A stretch of 64,000 nucleotides of DNA from Halichondria panicea (taxonomy: Eukaryota > Porifera > Demospongiae > Suberitida > Halichondriidae), in contig NC_087391.1 of assembly GCF_963675165.1 (NCBI RefSeq), positions 3,708,646 to 3,772,645 of the forward strand. Reading direction: 5' to 3'. Position 1 is the first letter of the stretch, and the number at the start of each line of letters is the position of its first letter. A model generated the notes under the pieces. That model was not told the DNA's origin and ran no database searches. It was given only the letters and a program-made list of their open reading frames with translations. The translations under genes were made by a program, and so were the position numbers. Shown piece after piece: positions 12,301 to 25,000 of the stretch.

Positions 12301-14041
12301 ATATATTTATATAGATAGGTTTGTGAGTAGCTGTATATAGCTTCACAAACAAAAACTTATGCCGGCACTTGTATGTCAACGATCCTTGCCATAATATAAA
12401 TTGCAGAATTTTCTGCTAATTTTACTCATTCGTAAAGTTATTGTCTGGTTTGGTTATGAGAACAGCTGATTCTGTATAATTAGGTGCTGGGATCTATGTG
12501 GAAACAGCCAGCTACCATGGAGGATCATCATCATCACAGCCTAACAACTCCTACATTGATTTGCAGAATGCATATTCAGAATCGTCGAGCTATTTTGCTC
12601 TCTACTGTTGCTCTGGGAATAGAGGTGCTAGTGGATCAATTGTTGACTCAAGTGGACTATCAAGAGCATCAAGCTACAGCAATTATGATATTAGGAGATA
12701 CTCCAGCTATGACAGTCATGCTGGTTGCTTACGTTTTGAGGCTACCAAAAAGTGTCGACAATATAACTACAATTATTATTCTAATCGTCATTGCAGCTCT
12801 TACTATAGCAATCCGTCAAATGGTGTGTACACATGCAACATTCAAGATCAAAATGGAGTTTTACAACGTGTAAACTTTGCATTAATGGAAAGTAAGTACT
12901 ATAAATTATAGTGACTCTGAGATAAGTCTGATAGAATATTGCTGCTAATGTATTTTTGTTTGCAGGTCGCACCTATCCCACTATCACAAGTTTCACCCGT
13001 GTACGCTACAGAAGTATCCTAACCCTACGTTGTGTGACCACTTCTGCACCACCCACCTCTTTAACATGGACTAGAAATGGAAGGACTATCAATGTTGACG
13101 GTGATATGTACCGTATTACGCAGACAGTCTCTAGCCGCACTTCCATAGTTTTTGAAAACAAACTGGAAATAGTGGATACCCCTGACAATTTTACTGGAAC
13201 GTATCAGTGTAGGGTGGACAACAATTATTACGGCTTGGCAAGAACTAGTTCTCTTACAGTCAGAGGTAAATAATGTTTCAGATAAGGGTTAAACATGCAG
13301 TGAGAGTATACTGAACGTTTTCCAAGTATTGCTTGAATAAGAAAGGTGGCCGTTGTTGTAATGGGGTTAATTTTGCTCGTTTGGGACGTTCAAGGGTGTC
13401 TGACAACATTTATAATTGTGTTGGTATAATAATTATGTGGCCACTAAGAAAATTTCACTAATATTATATACCAAACCTATGGATAAAGCTCACATGATCA
13501 TCACTTTGATTGTTTGTTCCTATATAGGAATCAGTATAACTACTTCAGCAGCCAGGCTTCGTGTGGGACAAAGAGCAACATTCCAATGCTCTAGTGATCT
13601 AGATCCCACTAGCATCACCTGGTATGAGAATGGTACTGTTGTGCCTAGTTTTAGTGGACAGGTATCAAAGAATCCTGTTTCTTCGAATGATGAGGACAGA
13701 GTATTACGGTGTTTGGTTGCAAGTCCGTATGGTCAACAGGAGAGAAACATCAGAGTTAAGACATATGGTAAGTTAGTGTAAGAGAATGTTGCCTAAGCTC
13801 TTCTGTATCTATATTTATAAACAAGATGCTCATAGAGCATTCACCTCGTGTCTTGAGCTTCATCGCATAGCGACAAACTGATATATAACTTTGAAAGATC
13901 GGTGTGTTTTTTTCGCCTTCGAAGATCGCCTACAAGTTTCAACTATCAGTAGCCTATTATTTTTCAACCACTATCTCATTAGCAGTTAAGCAGTCCATGG
14001 AAGTGTCTAGTTCGCTCAAACAGCTCATTTTCGTGTCCACG

Positions 14042-14074
<33 letters not shown>

Positions 14075-15221
14075 AAACCGACACACATGTATGCCCACCA
14101 CGCACGGGGTAGTAATGATTATGTCCACCGCATCCTTGTGTAAAGGTATGCATACGCATCATTATGTGCGTACGTGCTGCTCATTGATGCATCATTTGTG
14201 CAAGTTCCGGTAATTGGCGTCATGATTCAGTGTCTTATTATCACATTATAGTTCCTGCTTTGTGGGCTACTGTTCAGTTAGGTGGTTACGAAGACACCGC
14301 CCTTCATGGACACAACTACACCTTCTACTGCACAGTGACTGTCATCGCTGGACTAGCACTGCCTGTTACGATGGAATGGTTGCATTCGAATGGGTCTGCA
14401 GTTTCCAATGATCGTGTTGTGATTCATAGCACTACTGTTTCTCGAGTAACAACTCTTACAATGACCGTTGCACCAATTTTGACCACTGATGGTGGAAAGT
14501 ACTCTTGTCAAGCTAGCGTTAATGTGCCCTGGATGGATGAACAGCCACCGAACATTGCAGAGAGTGTACATATTCCAGTTACAAGTAAATCGATCAGTCA
14601 AATATTATTATATAGCCATGCATTGTTATTTGTTTTTTCTCTCTCATAGCTCAAGCCCTATTCCAGTTAATGATGGGCCCAGTTCAATACTGCGTGAACT
14701 GGAAAGTAAGTCACTCATATAAAAGAGTTTCCCCAAATTGTAGTATTTATGCATGCATGCATCCTAACCCCTAAGCATTGGTACTTATACTTACAGAAGT
14801 TTTATGCATTCCACTACAGAATGAACAGAGCCATTCGCTTGAAGAGGACATCAAGCAAAGCATCGAGACTGCTATTCGTGACAGATGTGACTGTAATTTT
14901 GAGAGTTCTGCAATGTTCTCAGGGGAATTTAGCTGTCAGACAACTACAACTCGTGTAACATACAGGGCAACAATTAATGGAACGAGTGATATCCTTCCTG
15001 CCCCACAACTCATTAGCTTGATTGAGGATTGGAGGGTGAAGAGTGGGACCATGCTGTATGGAAAGTTCAGGCTTAGGCTTATGGACAAGAATGAATGCCC
15101 TCTTGAAATTGAATCGTTTGACGACGAAGAATGTGGGGTGAATCAGGACGCATTAATCGGCTCAACTCCTGAAATTGGGGATCATTGCTACAAGATCACC
15201 AGTGCACCGAACAACTGTTGA
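9384..15221 (+). CDS. Secreted multi-immunoglobulin-domain protein with sponge-type C-terminal domain
   Basis: Fourteen exons: 9384-9441, 9516-9839, 9900-10241, 10296-10586, 10644-10907, 11208-11516, 11575-11904, 11980-12273, 12484-12891, 12966-13265, 13528-13767, 14252-14584, 14667-14705, 14797-15221. They encode 1318 residues. Exon 1 is a signal peptide (MKIQLFFCIAYVLALSLAKG). Exons 2-12 each encode about one Ig-like domain with the expected Cys pair (for example TLTCM to THTCIV in exon 2, YTCQV in exon 4, YSCQA in exon 12). Every intron is phase 1, the classic signature of domain shuffling. Exon 9 is Ser/Tyr-rich with extra cysteines. The last exon carries an RDRCDCNF...VTYRA...LISLIEDW pattern that I associate with sponge receptor ectodomains but cannot name. 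No transmembrane segment follows; the protein ends CYKITSAPNNC. An adhesion or recognition role is inferred from the domains only. The choice of acceptor for the 39-bp exon 13 is the least certain join. Confidence 0.85.
14041..14077. repeat. (CA)n microsatellite
   Basis: ACGC/ACAC run inside the Ig gene intron between exons 13528-13767 and 14252-14584. The rest of that intron (13768-14040) includes a CATAGAGCATTCACCTCGTG segment that recurs inverted near 22330. Confidence 0.9.
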
Positions 15222-15342
15222 GACACATTATATTATAAAAATAATTATATGCACTTGACGTTTAGCATATTTGTCGACTCTATAATTATATGCGTATACT
15301 ATAATACATGCATGTATATTATTATTGTTTGCATGTATTAAA

Positions 15343-15763
15343 TGTGACAGGGCCTAGGAAAACAACCCTTATGGAGCAAACTAATAATATTCAGTACACT
15401 ACAAAGTAAAATATTTAGAGCTATTTTAGGATTTTGGTTTTCTTTCATAAGAAGTAACTTCAATATCTCCTCTAACTAAAAAAAAAATTTTTTTATCTGA
15501 AAATTTTTTGTATAGCCGTTACAAGGCAGCCATTGAATTTTTTCATGCTGTTCTTATATGCAGATAGAACTTGGAACATTAGTTTCTCAAAACGGTAGGT
15601 CAATACTGTCCCCCTTTCACCCGAAAATATTTTGGGGTAGGAAGGTGCAAAGTGAGTGATATTGTAATCAATTTGAAGCTTAAGCACTGCTTTATTTAAT
15701 TAAGCAATAAAATACAATTAATTAGTTTGCTCCATAAGGGTTGTTTTCCTAGGCCCTGTCACA
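15343..15763. mobile_element. 421-bp MITE with 43-bp terminal inverted repeats
   Basis: The left end, TGTGACAGGGCCTAGGAAAA onwards for 43 bases, is matched by its exact-looking inverse at 15721-15763 (ending TTTTCCTAGGCCCTGTCACA). The interior is A/T-rich with no convincing protein. It is a non-autonomous DNA transposon; I could not fix its target duplication. Confidence 0.85.
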
Positions 15764-16410
15764 AATTTATATTTACATGGATGATTGTATCAATGTACGT
15801 TGTTGCTATAATTATAGCCTCGATCGTATTTTAATTGGCCTGGAATCGAGGGTATATATAGTGGGTGACAAAACATTTTAATTGACAATACTTATAAGAG
15901 TGGGTGCATGTAAAATAATTTATACATGTAGTAAAATTCACTGGTATAACGTATGTAACTATTTTTGTAGACAGGAGAAGGATTGACTGTCCTATAATTA
16001 AGATATGCCATGGCCAGCCATAACCAATTAGTGTTAATTGAATGAATTACAATGGTGTCTCTTAATACCTCCCTAGCTGCGCTGCTGTCTCAGAACATCC
16101 AAATCTAACATCAGCTGCAAATTAATTAACAAAGCACTTTCACTCGAAATTTTTTACTTTCAGCTAGCCTATATTGACCATAATAATTATGGTCAGTAGG
16201 CTATAATTAATTAAAGCTCTCTCACTAAAATATGGTTGTTAGCTACTGAAGAGACTATTATTTTTGCTTCCTTAAGAATACTGTAAAACAGGGGGATCCA
16301 AAAGATGCTGATGTCTCATAATAGCCCCTTGTACTCTATTCTTGGGTCAATATACTAACGTTGAGCAAGAATGAAGATAACACCGAGAATCATGCAAATC
16401 TATCTTGTGC
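15764..16410. other. Intergenic spacer
   Basis: No gene seen. A short inverted pair near 15817-15855 (TAGCCTCGAT and ATCGAGGGTA) resembles a remnant of the Mutator-like TAGCCTCG termini. A small hairpin ATTGACCATAATAATTATGGTCAGT occurs near 16172-16196. Confidence 0.5.
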
Positions 16411-16950
16411 ATGTGCTTGATCGATATTTTGCTTGCAGCACTAGCGATCCTTACCAGAGCATATCAAATTGAGACACGTGCTCAATTAAATACTTCCGGT
16501 CTACTGCCCTATTGGAATGCCGTGGTAAAGTATAAAGCACCATGGCATGCAATCACTTGCACAGAACTCAACGAAACTCTCTTATCAAGAATGGCAGCCG
16601 TAATGAATTCCCCAGTGTGCTACTCAACTGTCGGTGACCACCAACCAACGTTTATAGCTTCAAAGCTCTTTAAAGTCAAGAACATTGATGATAAAGGAAG
16701 AATCATTCACATTGGCAGTCTGGAAATAACTGACAACGATATTATCTTCACATATGAACACTTTCCATCAGAAGTGACAAGATGGCCTCTAACTTGTATC
16801 AGAAGATATGGCATAGGTGCAGAAGGTGGAGTGTTTGTAGTTGAAACAGGCAGGAGAGCTCCTAACGGTGAAGGACATTATGCATTCAAAACGAACGAAG
16901 CTGAAGAACTGGTAGAAAGACTGGATTATTACACAAGGAATAGAGTTTAA
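16411..16950 (+). CDS. PTB (IRS/FRS2/DOK-type) domain protein
   Basis: A single open exon. From about residue 65 onward it reads FKVKNIDDKG, HIGSLEITDNDIIF, WPLTCIRRYG, FVVETGRRAPNGEG and HYAFKT, then a final amphipathic helix AEELVERLDYYTRNRV. This is the order and spacing of an IRS-type PTB domain as in FRS2 and DOK adaptors. The two Arg positions that bind phosphotyrosine in this class (RRYG and GRR) are present. Such domains dock on receptor tyrosine kinases at the membrane. The start is uncertain: the ATG at 16411 gives a short hydrophobic N-terminus, while a good acceptor (TTGCTTGCAG ending 16439) suggests this may instead be the last exon of a spliced gene. No further domain follows the PTB, so the protein would be about 179 residues. 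Confidence 0.7.
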   Translation: MCLIDILLAALAILTRAYQIETRAQLNTSGLLPYWNAVVKYKAPWHAITCTELNETLLSRMAAVMNSPVCYSTVGDHQPTFIASKLFKVKNIDDKGRIIHIGSLEITDNDIIFTYEHFPSEVTRWPLTCIRRYGIGAEGGVFVVETGRRAPNGEGHYAFKTNEAEELVERLDYYTRNRV

Positions 16951-17175
16951 TTGTTTTGTAATTGCTGTCTATGTTCGTTTGTCTTTAATACACAACACAC
17001 CTGTTCTTTTTGTACTCTTCTAATAACTTGTTCTTTCAAAACAATTCACAACCAACAGTGCAACGATCGATGCGTATAGCTAAAAGTTTCAGGCAATTTT
17101 ACAACACTAGATGCATTGTGTAAAAAAACAAATGGTCTCATGAATGACATGAGAGTGGGATCCTATACTGCATGT

Positions 17176-19052
17176 TTATAGTTTAGCTCTGTGCCACTCT
17201 GGTTTCTTGTAGATTGTGACCACAGCTGCCCCTCCGATGCCAAAGTTTTGTTGCATTCCCACTCTGGCTCCATCTACTTGTCGCTTCTCGGCAAGTCCAC
17301 GTAACTAGGAGAAAGTAGGGCATGTGTAATTAACCACCTATTATATAATTCTCACTTTGAGACTCACAAGTTATTAGTGCCTTCAAAAGTCCAATGGTAT
17401 AGGTACAAAATTAATGTGCACAGATTAACACCAGAGGTGTACATAATTATAGTGTAGCCCTAGTGTTTGTCACATCATAGTTGCTGCCTTAGACACCTAA
17501 CAGCTGCAAGCACAACTCAACTTTATCCCCTACACCAAGTATCCCCCCCCCTTTCAAAGTCAAGAGAGACTAGAAAATTGGGTGGTAATCCTATCCAAAA
17601 ACTTGACAGATTTCTGGTTAGCTAGCTCGCCACCACATGTGCTGTGGTTGACCAAGGAAAACACACTTGCAGACTGAGGCTGGTACATAATTAGGTTACA
17701 CAACCCCTACATGTACCTACCTGCCAACAGATCTCAGCACATTGACCAAGGCCTGTAGCTCCAATGGGATGACCTGTGGTTGGAAGCAGTAGTTGCATGC
17801 TCAATAGACACTAGACAGACTAGGTTAATCACACACAGTCATGCAATCATTTGGGCAAAAGGAGTTAGAGTATAAAGAGGTACAGATTTCCAACTAATGG
17901 GAATGGTGTTGAAACGTATACGTACAATGTGGAGACTGACAGTTTGAAAGAGCATCAACTTGTTAACATAACAAGAATGCAAAACGTGACAGGTTGTATG
18001 TTTCAATATCAATCATGTTGACAAATGAAGCATCAAGACATTGTGAAGCATGCGACCCCATATGCTCTGTTTCCATTGCAGTGACTCACAATAAGGAAGG
18101 TACCCTTATGAACTAGCTGCATGACAAACCAACAACTATACATTGCAATGCTCAATGTATGTACCATCCTAAACACCATTTAACAAGTGCAATATTGAAA
18201 AGAAAATGCTAATTTCAATGTATGACCAGGTATACCCCTTAAAATGTTGAGGGAAACTTCACACTCAGCAAGTAAAAAAAATTAGCAATACACATCAAGC
18301 GCAGTAAAGGGATTCTGCTTAAACACAGTTCACTACAGAGCCCACTCAAATGTCCACTCTGTACATGCACTCAATGAAGGCATTGGGACTACAAGTCAGC
18401 ACGCCGGTCTTGTTGGGTCAACACCTGTACTGCCATGGTACACAGACCATGCCCCGTGTGTCAATAAAAGGTCAAATGCAAAAGCACTGAAACCAGCTGT
18501 CAGGATGCTCCATGTACTGATGATAAACAAACAAACAAACAGAGCTTACCTTTCGACTCCAGTCCACCACTAGCATTGACCACCCACCTCTGCCCAAGTT
18601 TGTACAGCCTGCCGCCTGTGAATAAGTGCATACATGTACATTGATCTATATTGATAGCAAAAGTAGTCACGCAATTACATCCTAGCCTAAACACGAGGGA
18701 GGCGGAGCAATTAGAATGGCGCCTACATACAACATGATCATATGAATAGACACTGCAGAAGCCTGCTAACTTGAGGCTTCAGTGTTGCTGAGGGAATTCG
18801 GGGTTTTCTTAATCTCAGATTAGTCCCACAGTGGTCTTCATGGACACAATACTATAATGAACTCACCCCATAGGTCTCTGACCCAACCAAACAATGTCAG
18901 TCTAATCTAGGTTATCAAGCTTGCCCAGTTCATTCTACTGCCTAATGTCCCCCCACACCACTACTATACCCGCACACAATATAGGACCCACTGAAGCCTT
19001 GGAAATACATGTATGTTGTTAGGTTACCTAAAACGCTGCATGAATGGCACAT

Positions 19053-19093
<41 letters not shown>

Positions 19094-22000
19094 TAACAAG
19101 GAAGTAACGTAACAGGGAAGTAAATAATGTAGAGCAAGGGATTCAATTATTACATGCATGTTAGAATTTTAGGTTCCATTAGCAATTATTTTTATGTGTA
19201 TATACATGGTTCATGTTGAGTCTCTTGGGCAGTTACAGTAAAGGGAGGTGGGTACACAGTCTATCATGTACTACTATAATAATAGTAGCCCCCTCTTTTT
19301 CGATAATTTGGGCTCTCTTTGTGGTGATGGGTGTATATAGTGGGAGGAACGGCATAATGTGATTCTACTTGCCAGAGCCAATAACTGTCAGCAGCTATAC
19401 CTAATACAGACATAAACATTACCATACATGCCATCTCTAGACTCAAAGTGAATTAACATTGGGTGGTAGCACAAATTACACAAGTTATTGTTTTTTTACT
19501 CAGACCAACGAAGCATTCATTATGCAATGCCTTAAATACACACAAACCAGCGTTCACATTATGCAATGCCTTAAACACACACAACCACCATTCACGTGAA
19601 ACAAATCAGGGCTACCCACAACTGAAGCTGTCAATAGCACTTCAACTGAAAGTAAACCACAGTCAATACTGAACATGAGATTTCATTCACTGCTGTATGG
19701 CATTATCAACCAGTATTGGGTAGCATCATTTAATTAGCTATGAAGTCATGTGGCATATACCTACAACGTACTTGACCTCTGAGATCAAAGGAAACACTGT
19801 GCCAATATCTGCTATATGACAAGGAAGTAACATAACAGGAAAGTAAATAATGTAAAGCAAGGGATTCAATTATTACATGTATGTTAGAAAATGCTGAATT
19901 TCCGTAGGTATAGCCTATACTGTGCCAGCCTATGCCTATGGTGCAGTATATGGATATTGGCATAGCAGTTAGATACTGGCACAGTATGGCACAAGTTACC
20001 TAAAGTCCACCAAGTCCACCCACCTACCCAACAACCTGAAACGGTCCCTTTTAGTTACTTGTGGTACAAGTAGTTGTAAACTAGTTGTCCTATAAAAGGA
20101 GTGATGTGTACACGGAAAGGAATGCAACAAATCTGTTGTTACACAGCTTCACTCCTGCGCACATTGGATATAATTATTATTTGCTCAGTAGTGCCTTTGC
20201 CCTCGGGCCTAAGTCACTACTGAGCCAATATATCCCATGTGGCACTGTGCATGTGTCACAACTATTACGTACAAGTGATATAAGTATAAGGCTTTCTACA
20301 TTCACGAGAGCCAATCAATATTTTGTAGGGTCGCGAAAACAGTGATTTTGAAACACCTTGCCCGTGAATTGACATTAATTATAACACTTATACACGCAGG
20401 GTAGTTCAATCATTGGCAAGACAGCCAGCTAGAAAAATAGGTAGGCTGAGGTAGGAAAAATTTCATGGAAATGGAACTACAAAATGTTTTATAGAGCTTC
20501 CGATATGAAACAATACTTTCCTACAGACCTAATAATATTACACTGAAACTCAGTTGTCTAGCTCCAGCGAGCCCAGCGGGTGCATTGTGTACTACAATGC
20601 TGTGGGTGTGTGGTTATGCCCAGAGTAGTAGATGGGGTCAGAAGATTTGTAGCGCTGGTTATTGCTTACCAAGCAAGTGGCTTCCTAAACAAAGCTAAAT
20701 ACTTTTGTAAGATGGGTACAGGTGTTGTGGTATCTTCCCCAGGGGAATTTGTCTCCATATTGACAATAACCAAGTCCTCCATTGAAGACAGGCCAGAACA
20801 CCCACACACCCACATACATGTGTTGGACCTACCATTTCTGTTGTGTATCCAATGTCCAGAATCAACCAAATCTCCACCTTTGCCCTCAGGACACAGCCCA
20901 AGTGCCTCATACTGGAACAGCTGCGCACAGGTAGTATAACAGTTACACTCATACACAAAACATTTATGTTTTAAATTACAAAGAGCGTATTCCAATTTAG
21001 AATAGTGTTGCTTGCTTACTTCACTCCACAGGGGAAATGGGACATCTAGATACACACATTGCCAGTTTCAACATAGACTAGTTTCAACATAGATTATATG
21101 CATGCATGGACTCCATACATGACTGTGCTAGCGAAACGCAAACAAATCAAATCGTCATGCAGCAGGTGCTGGATTCATAGCACTGGGAATAAAGTGAGGG
21201 ACAGGCAAGAAGGATGTTCAACATCCTTGTTGAATGTTAAATCACTATGTGACTCATACCCAAGTAAGCACCCACAAATTGGTTGCCTCACAGGGGGTGC
21301 AATGTAGGCCAGACACAAAGCTAAGAAACCACACTAAGTGCTCCCCTGTCTACAGACTGGACCACAAACCACACTATTTTAATATTCATGAATATCAAAT
21401 ACCAGCTCAAAGGGGTTGCCAACCACTGTCACTTTAGAGGACCTTTGTTTCACCTCCCCATTAGGGGTGGTTCACATATCAATGGTCAGTCTCTATAGAT
21501 GCACTGCCAAACCCAACCATTGTGCATGTGCCACTAAGGTAGTTACCCCATGTGTGCGCAACAGGGGTAGAGTGATTGGTGTGTGTATGGACACAAAAAC
21601 GACACTTTCATGACAGTAGTTGAAAAATACAGTGGAACCCCTCTATAACGGACACCTTTGGGGAACAATGTTTTGGCCTTTATACAGAGATGGTCTTTGT
21701 TGAGAGGTTATTTTGTACACAAACTGTTCATTAGGGACCTGGGTGCCTGGCCGTTATATAGCAACTGGCCTTTATTCAGAGGTAGTCAGGGTTTCATCTA
21801 GGATTTTAAGTTTGGGGAGGAAAACTGCGTGCGCCAGCGTGAAAATTTGGAGGCCACGCCAACTTCTGGTTACCACCCCCCCTATATTGTTTGTTGTTGG
21901 TGCCTATTAGCGATATACTCCTGGCAATGTGCATTGACAGGCAACTCCATGTAACTTGATATGCTGGTTTGTAATTGTCCATATACAACACTAGAAACCA

Positions 22001-25000
22001 CACGTACCAAAAGCAGATTTGTGGTAAAATCATCCTCTAGCAAAAGACTTGTCTATAGATCCTATTTTCCCCTTTCTTTTGGGGGGGAAGCTTCCCCCCG
22101 CCCCCCCCCCCCCCCACTAGATGAAACCCTGGTAGTTGTTAACTGAGGTTCCACTGTAATAGGCTAGTTATAGTTGAACTTGTAGGTGATTTTTGAAGGT
22201 GACAACAATCGATCCAATCGCGTCTTTACAGATTCATGACCTGATAATGTTATAATAACAGCAAAAAGTTGTTGTATCCGTTTTGCCCCTGTGCAATCGT
22301 AGTGCAATGAAGCTCAACGCACGAGGTGAATGCTCTATGAGATACAGTTGGGAGCCAGACACTATAACAAGCATACTGCCATGGAGCTCAGGTATGTATG
22401 TGTCTAGTGTGTCTAGTGTTACGTCATTGAGTGGCTGTGCAATATACACAGGATGTTTAGGGAGAGATCAAGACATGGTGTCAATAGAGGAAGTCATGGC
22501 ACTGTCACAGCATTTTGTTGAATGGGTATCACTTACATCGTTGGAGCATGGGTCACACTCTTAGTGTAGATCTCCATGCACTATGATTCAAAACATGTGA
22601 TCGTGTCACGGGTCTACAGCAGGCATATTTGCTATAATCATTACAGCAACTACAAATTCCAAAATAATTGCATTGGAAATATTTATTGTACATTGCCCTG
22701 CAATTAGGGTAACTAGTAACATGTGGTACAACGGTACATACGTATACTAGCGGTAACAGCTAATCGAGCAACATTACTGAAAATGGATTTTGTAATACAA
22801 TACCGATAATGTTTACTGTATGGTGACATATTCAATACAATGTATCCTATGTACATGTACATAGCCATCTAGATGACTTACGCGGAAAAGGACACAATAA
22901 AACATAAGTTACTTGGCTAGTATACATGTAGTATCTACACAAATTCATGCACACAAGTACAGTGTAATGGCAATGCCTTGGCCGGTGCTTATTATTATAT
23001 AGGGCTATTGTTGTTCGGCCACATGAAACACTCTATTTTGTATAGTGAGCAGAATCATTCATGTGTGTACCTCATTTGGAGCAAAGCAGTCGTGTACTTC
23101 AAACAAGTCAACGTCACTGGCAGACATGTGGGCGTCACGGTAACACTGCTCCGCTGCTCTCTTGCTCATGGAGTAGCCACACAATCCGAGGAAGGACTGA
23201 CCAAATGAGTCAGGCAGGTCCGTACACATATGCTGCGCTAGTATCTCCACAGCCTTGTCCTGCACAATGAATAGCAATGAACATTTTAATGTAATGATCA
23301 TTACCATACGTGTACATAAATACATTCTCCATTTTCAACTGTGACCATCTTTGCCATTTACCTAGCAATATTATATTGATTATTTAGCCGAATTTTCTGA
23401 GAGATAGCTAGTGACTAACAGGACCACCTATGCATGGTAATGGTGACGGGTGAGAGATAAGATAATAGATGCACTATAAGCAAATTTCATCTACGACAGG
23501 GTCAAACTTCAACCAATAATAAGAACAGGTGTCCCCTCTCATCTCATTTTGCACATGCACAGACGATTATATGCCCTAGTCTAGTTATACATTTGCACTC
23601 TGCTGTTTATCAATTAAGTGGGCGATCAGAGGCGTGGTTTATCCATTCGCTTATCCGGCATAATTATTCAATTATCATAATAATACCTGGCTCTGAACAA
23701 TTAAAGGGGTCCGAATAATCGAGGTTCTATTCATACTGATAGCATTCACAATAATAAAGTATACACTAAAGTACAGAACCCTCTGCATAAGTATAGGATA
23801 TACCACACCTACGAGGAGGATATGCACCCTTACATACCCTTTGGTTACACCTCGGAGTAACCACTGTAGCGGAGGATATACATGAGTGCATATCCTCTGA
23901 GTAGGTGTGGTATATCTGACTTATACCATGTGATCGCAGCACTATAAAATGACCTCCCCCTAGCAACGATTCAGTGCACGATGCATACTGCAAAAAGAGC
24001 AAGCTATGCCTGATTTTGCAGTAGTCAAAGAGCTACATGTAGTAGAGCAACACATCGCCTCCTACAGATGCTCAGGAGCTTCTTTAGTCCAAGCGTTGTG
24101 CATTCGACGTCCTTTACTGGAGTTGCAAACTCTTCTTGTATCTAAACCACGCCAATGGCCATGGACCCATGGAGGCTTAGCCATCTTGTTGGAGAGCAGC
24201 TTCTGTGTTTCTGCTGTCACTTGGAGTCTTAGTACCGTCAAGCATGGCTTCTTTACTTTCTTGAACAAATGAAAAACTTGAAAAACACATTGGAAACTGT
24301 GCATGCCTATGTTATTTTTCTATGTATCATACAGCTGTTGACCAATGAGATCAATTATTGGTGACGAAGTGTGGTATAAGTCGGGGTTGTCATATGAAAA
24401 CAAAGCACATAGATGGGCTCCACATGGTAGACAGAGTGCGTTAGCCTCGTCCCCACACCCACTTCCGCTCCTTGTTATTGCTTGGTCGAGAAGAGGCCCT
24501 AATATCGACTGCTTGTGCATGCACTACCTATTCACCAAAATCTGGGGAATTCTGATAACAACGTACACGCTCAGTAAAACAATGATGTCTTATTATGTTA
24601 ATAACGTCTCTGTAATCTCTAGCAATTGGTAAATTATACGTAGATCTACAGTTCAGGCCGTATTCACTACTCCGATATCTTATCGTATCTTAGCTTGCTT
24701 TTCAATCTGCCTACAACAATTAACAGTGAGAATGACCATCATCTGAACGCAGCTGACACTAAACAACATCTCAGTGTGAAGGTCCTGCAACAAACCTACA
24801 TTTGATTGAATTATTCCTCTTTATTCAGGATATTTTGGATGAAATGTTCAGTTTTACAGTACGAGAAAATATCCAATAAGCTTGCACGTGCGCAATGTAC
24901 AGTCAGTGGCAGGATTTTCTTTCCTCGCATCCTGTGGAGGGCTAAAAGTGCGTATATATAATTTGATATCTCGAATCAAAATTAAGTGCCTCGAATAAAG

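Noticed and set aside
12484-12873. 129-residue frame overlapping the ninth Ig exon
   Set aside because: Shadow frame; the overlapping frame from 12484 with phase-1 junctions keeps the Ig cysteines and joins neighbours in frame.
14749-14958. Alternative frame for the last Ig exon
   Set aside because: It stops early and lacks the conserved C-terminal domain; the phase-1 join through exon 14667-14705 gives the longer domain-bearing frame.
15493-15687. Minus-strand 64-residue frame
   Set aside because: Lies inside the 15343-15763 MITE, with no motif.
22234-22564. Overlapping plus and minus frames in a thiolase intron
   Set aside because: Both frames are open by chance; part of the segment recurs inverted in the Ig gene intron near 13830, so it is repeat DNA.
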